This document shows positions 1 to 7,815 of a stretch of DNA of 38,337 bases, in pieces (position 1 is the stretch's first letter; each line of letters opens with the position of its first letter). Made by a program: the position numbers and the translations under genes. The stretch spans positions 1 through 38,337 of the forward strand of contig JAFZDP010000036.1 in the NCBI GenBank assembly GCA_017561155.1, in the 5' to 3' direction. The notes beneath the pieces are model-generated. The model was not told the DNA's origin, searched no databases, and was given only the letters and a program-made list of their open reading frames with translations. Source of the DNA: Bacteroidales bacterium (GTDB taxonomy: Bacteria > Bacteroidota > Bacteroidia > Bacteroidales > P3).

Positions 1-139
1 TACTTTCTTTTGATTGAGCATAGCGGGCTATGCGATTGAAAAAGAAATAGAAAGATTTCGGCAAAAAACGCAAAGCACGCAAAAGTTTCAAAGAACAGTC
101 TTTTGTTTATCCGAAACGTGGAATTTTTAGTAGTTGCCT
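1..139. mobile_element. Right part of a split MITE-like repeat element
   Basis: Bases 1-84 are identical to 38254-38337. Bases 122-139 are the reverse complement, at 17 of 18 positions, of 38196-38213. Read across the window ends, this gives a non-coding element of about 197 bp with 18-bp terminal inverted repeats starting AGGCAACT. Inside is a small hairpin (GCATAG at 18-23, CTATGC at 28-33, loop CGGG). No transposase is present, so it would have to be moved by a transposase encoded elsewhere. Target-site duplications cannot be judged because the two halves may come from different copies. Confidence 0.6.
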
Positions 140-270
140 TAGGTTAATGTATTTCCGACGGGCGCAAGCAAAGTTCTTCATAATGACATAAATTTGTTAG
201 ATTTTGCGATACATTTGACAAAATATTGAAATATATTTATTTTTCATTTTTACGATTGATAAAAAAGTTG

Positions 271-278
271 TACCTTTG
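271..278 (+). promoter_or_regulatory. Bacteroidota -7 box upstream of ftsE-like gene
   Basis: TACCTTTG matches the TAnnTTTG consensus exactly and lies 14 bases before the ATG at 293. No good TTTG -33 element is seen at the usual spacing; the region there is only T-rich. A transcript starting here would have a very short leader. Confidence 0.5.
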
Positions 279-292
279 TAGAAAATTTTAAG

Positions 293-973
293 ATGGAAAC
301 TAACTCTATAATACTATTGGAAAATGCTGTTATTCAGCATCAAAATGAGCCTTTGTTGAGTAATGTTAATTTGAAAATAGACAAAGGCGAATTTGTATAT
401 TTGATTGGAAAAAGCGGTACGGGGAAAACATCGTTGTTCCGTACTTTGTATGCCGATATGCCTTTGGCCGGCGGTCGCGGCGAAGTTTGTGGGGTAGATA
501 TTACCAATATAAAATCATCGAAAGTGCCAATGTTGCGTCGAAAGATGGGTATAGTATTTCAAAATTTTCGATTGCTTACAGACAGAGATGTGTACTCTAA
601 TTTGTATTTCGTATTGCGTGCAATAGGCTGGAAAAACAAACGAGAAATAGACGACAGAATAATAGATGTGTTGAATGCAGTAGGTTTGGCCGATAAGGCT
701 TTGTTTCCTGTATATCGTTTGTCGGAAGGCGAGCAACAAAGAGTTGGTATAGCACGTGCTATAGCAAACAATCCTGAATTGATATTGGCCGACGAACCAA
801 CAGGAAACTTAGACCCTATAACATCGGAAGAGATCATGAGTTTGTTGATAGATATAAATCAAAAAATGAAAACAACAATAATGATTTCGACTCACGACTA
901 TATAATGATAGAAAGATTTAGTTCGAGAGTGCTTTGTTGCGAAAACGGAAAGTTGATAGAACCTATGCAATAA
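293..973 (+). CDS. ftsE: FtsE-type cell-division ABC transporter ATPase
   Basis: An ABC ATPase of 226 residues, the usual length for FtsE. Walker A is GKSGTGKTS (39-47), the Q-loop is IVFQNFRLL (about 87-95), the signature is LSEGEQQ (143-149) and Walker B is LILADE (163-168), followed by the FtsE/LolD-like PTGNLDP. In the known family FtsE partners the membrane protein FtsX and controls peptidoglycan hydrolases at the septum. No ftsX is adjacent: downstream is an OmpA-family gene and upstream is a repeat. The related LolD/MacB ATPases share these motifs, so the FtsE assignment rests on length and overall resemblance. The ATG at 293 sits just behind a -7 promoter box. Confidence 0.8.
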   Translation: METNSIILLENAVIQHQNEPLLSNVNLKIDKGEFVYLIGKSGTGKTSLFRTLYADMPLAGGRGEVCGVDITNIKSSKVPMLRRKMGIVFQNFRLLTDRDVYSNLYFVLRAIGWKNKREIDDRIIDVLNAVGLADKALFPVYRLSEGEQQRVGIARAIANNPELILADEPTGNLDPITSEEIMSLLIDINQKMKTTIMISTHDYIMIERFSSRVLCCENGKLIEPMQ

Positions 974-1047
974 ATAAAAGATAACAGCGTTATACGGAAA
1001 AATTTAAAGATAAACTAATTATAAAAAACATAGAATCTTATAACACT

Positions 1048-1968
1048 ATGAAACGACTAATAGCGATAGCAGTAATAGCATTGATGGCAGTTCCATCGGC
1101 AGTGATGGCACAACAAGGACGCAAAGAAGTGTCGCCGGTGATAGAAGGAAAACAAAAAGTTCGCAAAACCGACTACGACTCTATTTGGAAGTTTACTACA
1201 TTCAATGGTAAAAGTATATATTATGTGAATTTTGATTATCGTACACTTAAAGATTTACCTACAGCCAGAGAGTTCGATTTTGGTACATTCTTGCCGGTAA
1301 TGAACTATCTGACCACTCAAGGTCGTACTCCAATGCTTATGTGTGCCGTATATTCTATAAATCCTTCGGTAGAAGACAAAGCACGTCGTATGCAGTTAAA
1401 AGAACGTGCCGAGTTGGAAGCTATAGAAGCATTGAATGCTTATGTAGATTGGATGAAAGACGAAGAATATAAAAACAAAATACAAGTTCGCGTGGCTGAA
1501 ATAGATTATAGATATTGGTGGGGCGACGACTTTTTGACCATACAAGTCCCTTCCGACGAAGTGATAAATGTGGGCTTGGTAATGTTTTTTGGAAGCAAAA
1601 AGATAAACTTATTCAAAAGTGCAGCCGAAGGTTCTCCTACATTCAAAGCTGTAAAATTCTTCCCAAACGATGCTGAGTTGTTGGATTCTTACGACTCTTT
1701 GATAAAAGAAGTGGCAGATTATTTGAAAGAAAACGAACGCTTGGAAGTGCTTTTGAGAGGATATTCAGACAATACAGGTACAGAAATGTACAATATAGCA
1801 ATATCACGTCAACGTGCAAACGAAATTAAAAAAGCGTTGATAACCAAACATAATATAGCACCACACAGAATAGAAATAGAAGCGTTGGGTTCGGAAAATC
1901 CTGTGGGCGACAATACCACAAGAGAGGGTAGGATAGAGAACAACAGAGTAGAAATGATAATTCAATAG
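1048..1968 (+). CDS. OmpA-family peptidoglycan-binding outer-membrane-associated protein
   Basis: A 306-residue protein with a signal peptide (residues 1-21, cleavage predicted after AVMA). The C-terminal part from about residue 200 is an OmpA-like domain: the segments GYSDNTGT, ISRQRANEIKKAL and NNRVEM are the characteristic parts, including the Asp and Arg that bind diaminopimelate in this fold. The middle region, about 30-195, matches no domain I recognise and has no obvious lipobox, so the protein is probably periplasmic or attached through the N-terminal region. It likely links the outer membrane to peptidoglycan. It starts 74 bases after ftsE and may be co-transcribed; a strong terminator follows at 1991-2037. 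Confidence 0.8.
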   Translation: MKRLIAIAVIALMAVPSAVMAQQGRKEVSPVIEGKQKVRKTDYDSIWKFTTFNGKSIYYVNFDYRTLKDLPTAREFDFGTFLPVMNYLTTQGRTPMLMCAVYSINPSVEDKARRMQLKERAELEAIEALNAYVDWMKDEEYKNKIQVRVAEIDYRYWWGDDFLTIQVPSDEVINVGLVMFFGSKKINLFKSAAEGSPTFKAVKFFPNDAELLDSYDSLIKEVADYLKENERLEVLLRGYSDNTGTEMYNIAISRQRANEIKKALITKHNIAPHRIEIEALGSENPVGDNTTREGRIENNRVEMIIQ

Positions 1969-1990
1969 TATAGATATAATAATAAAGTAG

Positions 1991-2037
1991 AAAAGGGGGC
2001 GTTTACGAAGAAAAGGAGATGCCCTCTTTTTTTAGCA
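1991..2037 (+). terminator. Rho-independent terminator after OmpA-family gene
   Basis: The arm AAAAGGGGGCGT (1991-2002) pairs, with two G-U pairs, with ATGCCCTCTTTT (2019-2030), and the T tract continues to 2033. It lies 23 bases past the stop codon of the OmpA-family gene. Confidence 0.8.
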
Positions 2038-2080
2038 TATCGACAATAATGTAAACATACATACCAATCCAACTACAGAG

Positions 2081-3043
2081 ATGACAAACAAAGAAAGATA
2101 TAAGATTCTATGCGAGCAAGAAGGCGATAAGATACCTATCTTTTTGCAATATTGGTGGATGGAAACCGTTTGCCAAGGAAAACAGTGGGATGTGGTACTT
2201 GTGGAAAAAAACAATACGATAGTTGCTGCTTTGCCTCATCTGATAGGGACACGATTTGGTATGCGATATGTGTTGCAACCTCAGCTTACTCAATACAATG
2301 GTATTTGGTACAGAGAGCAGGAATATGCAACCGAAAACAAGCGTTTGGAGTTTGAAAAGTGGGCTGCTACTGCTGCGATAGAGCAATTGGAAAAGTTGAA
2401 CCTTGCATATTACGACCAGAACTTTTCTCCTCAAATAACCAATTGGTTGCCTTTTTATTGGAAAGGTTTTGAGCAAACTACACGCTACACCTACCGCATA
2501 AACGATTTTTCGGACATGCAAAAGGTGTTTGATGATTTTGACAGAAACTTCCGACAAAAGCCATTGCTCAAAGTAGAAAACTCTTTTTCTGTGGATTGGA
2601 ATATTTCGCCAACCGAATTTTACAACTTGCATAAAGCATATTGGCAAAGCAGGGGGCAGCAAGATTTGATTTCTGAACAGTTGGCCATAAATGTATGTAG
2701 CAGGGCTTTGGAGCGTAAACAAGGTTTTATAGCAGGGCTGAGAGATGATAAAGGAGAACTTATTGTAGCTAAATTTATTATCTACGATAGCAATTGTGCA
2801 CACTCGTTGATGTCGGCATTCAAACCCGGCGGACACCCGAAGGGGGCTCTCCCTTTATTGTTTTGGGAAATATTCAAGCACATATCCGACAAAACCAAAT
2901 CTTTCGATTTTGAAGGAAGTATGGACGAGGGAATAGAATATTCGTATAGGCTTTATGGTGCAAGGCAAACTCCTTATTTCAAGATAACCAAAGCCAATAG
3001 TAAATTATTTTTACTGCTGAAAACTATAAAAGAGAGAATGTGA
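2081..3043 (+). CDS. FemAB/GNAT-like acyltransferase (putative)
   Basis: A soluble 320-residue protein without signal peptide or membrane segment. It resembles the long GNAT-like proteins of Bacteroidota (Acetyltransf_6/FemAB-like), with two tandem acetyltransferase-type folds; the C-terminal half shows GFIAGLRDDKGELIVAKFII and then FDFEGSMDEGIEYSYRLYGA, typical of the acyl-donor and substrate side in this group. Members transfer acyl or aminoacyl groups, sometimes onto peptidoglycan or exopolysaccharide precursors. The substrate cannot be told from sequence. It lies between a terminator and a DUF1848 gene 73 bases downstream. The family call is from overall resemblance, so the biochemical role is open. 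Confidence 0.6.
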   Translation: MTNKERYKILCEQEGDKIPIFLQYWWMETVCQGKQWDVVLVEKNNTIVAALPHLIGTRFGMRYVLQPQLTQYNGIWYREQEYATENKRLEFEKWAATAAIEQLEKLNLAYYDQNFSPQITNWLPFYWKGFEQTTRYTYRINDFSDMQKVFDDFDRNFRQKPLLKVENSFSVDWNISPTEFYNLHKAYWQSRGQQDLISEQLAINVCSRALERKQGFIAGLRDDKGELIVAKFIIYDSNCAHSLMSAFKPGGHPKGALPLLFWEIFKHISDKTKSFDFEGSMDEGIEYSYRLYGARQTPYFKITKANSKLFLLLKTIKERM

Positions 3044-3116
3044 CCGAATGTTTATCACGGTTGATAATATAGAAAAAGCAGAATTTTTATTGATATATAG
3101 ATAGGAATAATACGTT

Positions 3117-4184
3117 ATGGCACAATGGAAAAAAGATAAGATACGTCGAGAAAATGGCGAAGAAGTCGAAGCTCAGTTTCCTGTAATAGTATCGGCAAGT
3201 CGTTCTACGGATATACCGGCATTTTACGCCGATTGGTTTTTCGACAGAATGGAAAAAGGATATTCTGCATGGACCAATCCATTCAACAATAAGCAAAGCT
3301 ATGTGGCTTATCGTGATACTAGGTTTATTGTTTTTTGGAGCAAGAACCCCAAGCCGTTGCTTAAATATTTGCCATATCTTAGAGAGAGAAATATTGGTTG
3401 CTATATACAATATACTCTCAACGACTACGAAGCCGAACGATTGGAGCAGGGTGTGCCAAGTGTAGAAAATCGTATAGACACCTTTAAACAACTTGTAGAT
3501 GAATTGGGTAAAGGTAGTGTTGTGTGGCGATTCGACCCGTTGATTCTTACCGACAAAATTACTCCGGATAATCTTTTGGAAAAAATAGAGCGTATAGGCG
3601 ACAGTCTTTTAGGCTATACAGAAAAGCTGGTATTTAGTTTTGCCGATATAGCTTCGTATCGCAAGGTGCAGGCCAATTTGAAAAAGAATAACATAAACTA
3701 TCAAGAGTGGACCACAGAAGCCATGGATGCTTTTGCAGGCCGGTTGGAACAACTAAATAAAAAATGGGGATACACCCTAGCCACATGTGGCGAAAATATC
3801 GATTTGGATAAATATAGTATACAACATAATCATTGTGTTGATGATACATTGATGATACGGAAAGCATATAAGGATAAAAAACTTATGGATTTTTTGGGTG
3901 TAGAGATTAAGACGATAGAGAATACATTGTTTGGAACACCATCTATACCTAGCAATGCTATAATGATAAATGCCGATACATATGCTATAAAGAAGAAGGA
4001 TAATAGGGATAAGGGTCAAAGAACAGCTTGTGGCTGTATGGTGAGCAAAGATATAGGGGAGTACAATACTTGTGTACATTTGTGTGAATATTGCTATGCA
4101 AATGCAAGTAAGCAAATAGCCCAAGCAAACTATACGGCTCATATGCAAAACAAAAGTTCTGAAACAATAACAGGAAAGAAATAG
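3117..4184 (+). CDS. DUF1848 family protein with C-terminal CX3CX2C cluster
   Basis: A 355-residue soluble protein. The N-terminus (VIVSASRSTDIPAFYADWF, about 23-41) followed by IVFWSKNPKPLLKYL (71-85) is typical of DUF1848, a family without an assigned function. Near the C-terminus are five closely spaced cysteines: C305-G-C307, then C319-VHL-C323-EY-C326. The last three form CX3CX2C, the spacing that binds the [4Fe-4S] cluster in radical SAM enzymes, but at the opposite end of the protein from the usual position. An iron-sulfur protein, possibly radical-SAM-like with rearranged topology, is the best inference. It may be co-transcribed with the upstream acyltransferase-like gene. Confidence 0.75.
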   Translation: MAQWKKDKIRRENGEEVEAQFPVIVSASRSTDIPAFYADWFFDRMEKGYSAWTNPFNNKQSYVAYRDTRFIVFWSKNPKPLLKYLPYLRERNIGCYIQYTLNDYEAERLEQGVPSVENRIDTFKQLVDELGKGSVVWRFDPLILTDKITPDNLLEKIERIGDSLLGYTEKLVFSFADIASYRKVQANLKKNNINYQEWTTEAMDAFAGRLEQLNKKWGYTLATCGENIDLDKYSIQHNHCVDDTLMIRKAYKDKKLMDFLGVEIKTIENTLFGTPSIPSNAIMINADTYAIKKKDNRDKGQRTACGCMVSKDIGEYNTCVHLCEYCYANASKQIAQANYTAHMQNKSSETITGKK

Positions 4185-4271
4185 AGTGTGTATAAGAATA
4201 TGTAATCGATATGATTATTATCTTAGCATGATCTGAAAATATAGAAATAAAAATGATTAAACTATAAAGAA

Positions 4272-5405
4272 ATGGAATTAGCCGAAAGATATAAAATAGC
4301 AGTAACCGAAGAAGAAATAGCTAATGGCTTGAAAGACGAATATGGTTGCATATATAGTCAAGATGGTAAACGTTTGTTGAAAGCTGCGTCAGATTTAAAA
4401 ACTTATACCATAAAAGAAGGAACGGAAGTAATATGTACTGAATCTTTTCAAGGTTGTTCAGAGTTGCAGAGCGTTGTATTTTCTGATTCGGTAAAAGCTG
4501 TTGGTTCTGATGCTTTTTGTTGCGAAAAGTTGGAGAGTGTAAAGCTTTCGGAGTCTTTGGAGTTGTTATTTAATGGTGCATTTTTATTTTGCAATTCACT
4601 GAAGAGTATTGTTTTTCCAAAGTCATTAACCAAGATAGGTGCCGAAGCTTTTTGGGGGTGTGAAGCTTTGAAAAGAGTTGTCTTACCAGATACGCCTATC
4701 GATATAGAACAGAATGTTTTTAAAGAATGCGTATCGCTAAAGTCTATCGAACTGCCAAAATCTATAGCACGCATAGGTGGAAACGCATTCCCAAAAGAAA
4801 TAAAAATAACATCGCATTCGGAAAGATATGTAGTAAAGAATGATTTGTTTATAGATTTGAAGGAACAACGTCTTGTTCAATGTTTGAAGAACAAGGAGAG
4901 TGTAAAAATTCCTAAAAATATAGTTACTATAGATACCGGAGCTTTTGAAGAATGTTATTTATTAGAGAAAATAGAATTACCGGAAACTTTGACTACGATA
5001 GGAAGTGATGCTTTTTCGGTGTGTGCTGGATTGAAAAGTATAACTTTACCCGAAACAGTAACCTCGATAGGCGATGGAGCATTTTTCTTATGTTCAAGCT
5101 TGGAAGATGTAACAATGTTCGATTCGATAGAAGAAATACATAAGGATACATTTCGAGAATGTTCCTCTTTGGCAAGAATTTATATTCCTATGGGTAAGAA
5201 GAAACAGTATGGTGTAAATTTGAAAAAACGACAACAACGTTTGTTGAAGGAGATAGATTATAGAAGTGTTTCAGATTTTTATGCCAAAGTAGAAGAAGAA
5301 AAACTAAAGAAAATAAAGAAGACTAAACTGATTCATATATTGGATATAATACTGACAATAATCTTTTGTGCTTCGTTCTTTCTTATCGATGCTTATACGA
5401 AATAG
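4272..5405 (+). CDS. BspA-like leucine-rich repeat protein with C-terminal membrane anchor
   Basis: A 377-residue protein built from about nine LRR_5/BspA-type repeats of roughly 23 residues, with the pattern AFxxCxxLxxIxLPxxLxxIG, covering residues about 40-315. Unlike typical BspA proteins, which are secreted, this one has no N-terminal signal peptide. A Lys/Glu-rich helix (about 325-350) is followed by a single C-terminal transmembrane segment (about 352-372), so it looks tail-anchored with the repeats in the cytoplasm. The repeats suggest protein-protein binding; no catalytic motif is visible. It stands alone, 87 bases after the DUF1848 gene and more than 220 bases before the next gene. 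Confidence 0.75.
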   Translation: MELAERYKIAVTEEEIANGLKDEYGCIYSQDGKRLLKAASDLKTYTIKEGTEVICTESFQGCSELQSVVFSDSVKAVGSDAFCCEKLESVKLSESLELLFNGAFLFCNSLKSIVFPKSLTKIGAEAFWGCEALKRVVLPDTPIDIEQNVFKECVSLKSIELPKSIARIGGNAFPKEIKITSHSERYVVKNDLFIDLKEQRLVQCLKNKESVKIPKNIVTIDTGAFEECYLLEKIELPETLTTIGSDAFSVCAGLKSITLPETVTSIGDGAFFLCSSLEDVTMFDSIEEIHKDTFRECSSLARIYIPMGKKKQYGVNLKKRQQRLLKEIDYRSVSDFYAKVEEEKLKKIKKTKLIHILDIILTIIFCASFFLIDAYTK

Positions 5406-5630
5406 TATTTGAATTATAAAATATGATTATAATAACAATGTGTATACATCTATAGCACATTGGTCTTATTTTGTATATATTTGAATAATATTCACGATTA
5501 CTTGGTGATATACTCCTATTTTTTTGGGTTTTGTGCCGTCGAATATAATACGGCGTGTGTAAGTTTTATTTTATAGTAAAACTTTTTGGTTCAATCAATG
5601 TTTTAGTTGGATGAAATTAAATCAAAGTAT

Positions 5631-6158
5631 ATGAAATCATTAATAATTGCAAGTATGGGAGTATTTTTAGCTTTGAGTGGTTGTAGCACGTCGCACCATA
5701 TCGACGAAACCACAGTACCCAACCTTGATGTAAATCGTTATATGGGTAGATGGTACGAAATAGCACGTTATCAACATTCATTTGAAAAAGATCTAGAGGG
5801 TGTACAAGCTTTTTATACACTGCAAGACAATGGAATGATAAAGGTTGAAAATAGTGGCTATAAGGATAGTCTTGGTGGTAAATATAAAGAAATAGTTGGC
5901 AAAGCACGACAAAAGAAAGATGCTTCGGCCGGAGAATTGGAAGTAAGTTTTTTCCTTTTCTTTTATAGTGATTACAAAATATTGGAGTTGGATACAGTAA
6001 ATTATAATTATGCTTTGGTAGGGTCAAGTAGCGATAAATATTTGTGGATACTTAGTAGAACACCGCAAATGAAACCTGAAGATTTAGACTTCCTATTAAC
6101 TAGAATAGCAGAGCGTGGATATAGTGTAGATAATTTATATTGGGTAAATCAGCCATAG
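5631..6158 (+). CDS. blc: Bacterial lipocalin lipoprotein (Blc-like)
   Basis: A 175-residue lipocalin with a lipoprotein signal (ALSGC, Cys18). The hallmark N-terminal strand motif is present as YMGRWYEIARY (residues 37-47, with GRW at 39-41), and the C-terminal part (LVGSSSDKYLWILSRTP) matches Blc-type lipocalins of about 170-180 residues. Blc proteins are outer-membrane lipoproteins that bind lysophospholipids or other lipids. I chose the ATG at 5631; an in-frame TTG at 5607 would put eight charged residues before the lipoprotein signal. The 225 bases upstream hold no gene and no clear promoter. Confidence 0.85.
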   Translation: MKSLIIASMGVFLALSGCSTSHHIDETTVPNLDVNRYMGRWYEIARYQHSFEKDLEGVQAFYTLQDNGMIKVENSGYKDSLGGKYKEIVGKARQKKDASAGELEVSFFLFFYSDYKILELDTVNYNYALVGSSSDKYLWILSRTPQMKPEDLDFLLTRIAERGYSVDNLYWVNQP

Positions 6159-6236
6159 AAATATATAAAAAATCATTGTTGAATATCTTGTAAATAAGTT
6201 TGTTATATTTTCGTTGGTGTTAATGATAAACAATAG

Positions 6237-6268
6237 TTTGAATAATTGAAAAAAAAAGTGTAATTTTG
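6237..6268 (+). promoter_or_regulatory. Bacteroidota promoter for the lipoprotein/DoxX-Trx cluster
   Basis: TTTG at 6237-6240 and TAATTTTG at 6261-6268 are separated by 20 bases, a full match to the Bacteroidota -33/-7 arrangement. The ATG of the first lipoprotein follows at 6299. The promoter also rules out translation starting at the in-frame TTG at 6266. Confidence 0.7.
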
Positions 6269-6298
6269 CAAAGTCTAATACAACGAAACTATACGAAA

Positions 6299-6523
6299 AT
6301 GAGAAAGATATTATTATTATCAGCAGTAGCTACAATAGCATTACTAAGTTCTTGTACAAAGCATGAATATTGCATGTGTAGCTATTCTATTTTAGGTAAA
6401 GGTACAACAGTTTTACAAGAGTACCATATTGAAGATATGAGTTGTAATACCTTTATTCCTGAAGAATGGAGAGCCGATCAGATAACATATATTAATCCAC
6501 GTTGTGAGAAAATATTGGATTGA
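6299..6523 (+). CDS. Small cysteine-rich lipoprotein (first of pair)
   Basis: A 74-residue predicted lipoprotein with an LSSC lipobox (Cys19). After the lipidated Cys come four more cysteines at 25, 27, 49 and 69; the first two form a CxC (EYCMCSY). The next gene encodes a 65-residue protein with the same plan, so the two look like diverged paralogs. Four periplasmic cysteines suggest two disulfides or a redox/metal site. I do not recognise a named family. It is the first gene behind a well-formed promoter, upstream of a DoxX-thioredoxin fusion that could act on these cysteines (inference). Confidence 0.75.
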   Translation: MRKILLLSAVATIALLSSCTKHEYCMCSYSILGKGTTVLQEYHIEDMSCNTFIPEEWRADQITYINPRCEKILD

Positions 6524-6585
6524 TAATTACTGAATTCTGTAAGCATAATTAAATAATCCATTGAAATAGATAAAATTTAGGCACG

Positions 6586-6783
6586 ATGAAAAAGATATAT
6601 TATATATTAGCCGCTACTTTGATGATTGGTGTAGCAGCATCTTGTTCGAAAGAAAAAGAATGTAAATGCTATTTGCCGGAAAATGTCATAACATACGAAA
6701 CTGCAGAAGAATGTAGATTTCTAAATTTGATAGAGGTGTGGAACGACACTTCAATTGTTATGAAGTATTGTTTGGAAGAATAG
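6586..6783 (+). CDS. Small cysteine-rich lipoprotein (second of pair)
   Basis: A 65-residue predicted lipoprotein with an AASC lipobox (Cys20). Further cysteines lie at 26, 28, 43 and 62, so the lipid-Cys-x5-CxC arrangement is identical to that of the preceding 74-residue lipoprotein (SCSKEKECKC here against SCTKHEYCMC there), with two later single cysteines in both. It is 62 bases downstream of its paralog and 10 bases upstream of the DoxX-thioredoxin gene, so all three are probably one transcript. The function is unknown; a cell-envelope target of the neighbouring thiol-redox protein is a plausible inference. Confidence 0.75.
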   Translation: MKKIYYILAATLMIGVAASCSKEKECKCYLPENVITYETAEECRFLNLIEVWNDTSIVMKYCLEE

Positions 6784-6793
6784 AGTTACAGCT

Positions 6794-7732
6794 ATGTTGC
6801 ATGCTATTTTGCCCAATAAGTTGAAGCTTGTTTTGAAGATATGCTTGGGAATATTGTTTATTTGTTCAGGCATACTAAAATTGATAGATATCGACAAATT
6901 TGAGTTGTATGTATATAGCTACAATTTTTTGACGCTAGGAGCAAGCTATGTATTGGCAAGATTGCTTATTGCTTTCGAATTTTTGTTGGGAGTAGCCCTT
7001 GTAGTGAACCTTTACAATAGGTATGTGTTGCCTCTTGCAATGCTGACCCTTGTAGGGTTTACGTTGTTTTTAGGCTATGCTGTAGTGTTGGGTAGAACAG
7101 ACAATTGTCATTGTTTTGGCGATTATATCAAATTCAATCCTACTCAAAGTATAATTAAGAATATTATTTTTATGGTGGTGGTGCTTCTATGTAAGGGTAC
7201 CCCAAACTTTAATTTTCGCCTTAAATGGTATGTGCTAACGTTGTGTGCTATAGTGCCATTTGTAGGAGTGTTTATATTGTCGCCACCGGATAATATGGTA
7301 GACTATTCTGTTCCAATAAAAAACAATGTGAATGAAGAACTGCTCAGAGACTATATTCAGCCAAACGGGGTATTAGATACATTGGAGATAGGTAATGGAA
7401 GGAAGATGGTAGGTTTCTATAGTCCAAATTGTAAGTATTGTAAACTTTCTGCCAGAAAGATAAATACAATTCAACAAAGGGGAGATATACCAACCGAAAA
7501 TATAATAACGGTATTTGGTGGTGAAAAGAAGAACCTTGACGAGTTTTATAAAGAAACAGAAACAACGCCTTTACAACCGATATTTTTAGACGTTGATTTG
7601 TTTTTACCACTCACTTTAGGTCGTTTTCCTGTGGTGTTGTTGCTCGAAGATGGTAAGGTGGAATACGCATTCCAGTATAGAAGTATCGACGAAGATGTAA
7701 TAAAAGATTTCTTTAGTGCTTCGAACAATTAA
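6794..7732 (+). CDS. DoxX/MauE-type membrane protein fused to a thioredoxin-like domain
   Basis: A 312-residue protein. Residues 1-165 hold about five hydrophobic helices of the DoxX/MauE type, including the family-typical CxC after the third helix (TDNCHCFGDY, Cys105 and Cys107). Residues about 180-310 form a thioredoxin-like domain with the active site SPNCKYCK (Cys213, Cys216) and a cis-proline loop at GRFPVV (Pro279). MauE-like proteins pass redox equivalents across the membrane in place of DsbD/VKOR, so this is probably an envelope disulfide oxidoreductase. It follows two small four-cysteine lipoproteins with 10 bases spacing, suggesting that it forms or reduces their disulfides. A bidirectional terminator follows. 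Confidence 0.75.
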   Translation: MLHAILPNKLKLVLKICLGILFICSGILKLIDIDKFELYVYSYNFLTLGASYVLARLLIAFEFLLGVALVVNLYNRYVLPLAMLTLVGFTLFLGYAVVLGRTDNCHCFGDYIKFNPTQSIIKNIIFMVVVLLCKGTPNFNFRLKWYVLTLCAIVPFVGVFILSPPDNMVDYSVPIKNNVNEELLRDYIQPNGVLDTLEIGNGRKMVGFYSPNCKYCKLSARKINTIQQRGDIPTENIITVFGGEKKNLDEFYKETETTPLQPIFLDVDLFLPLTLGRFPVVLLLEDGKVEYAFQYRSIDEDVIKDFFSASNN

Positions 7733-7744
7733 GTATATTGTACT

Positions 7745-7788
7745 AAAAAATAAAGGGAAGAATTGTTTGTTCTTCCCTTTATTTTTTT
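7745..7788. terminator. Bidirectional terminator between convergent genes
   Basis: AAAAAATAAAGGGAAGAA (7745-7762) is complementary to TTCTTCCCTTTATTTTTT (7770-7787) around a 7-base loop. The A and T tracts on both sides let it serve the DoxX-Trx gene on the + strand and hsp20 on the - strand. Confidence 0.85.
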
Positions 7789-7815
7789 CTAATCTAAGTA
7801 AAATCTTTACTCTAG

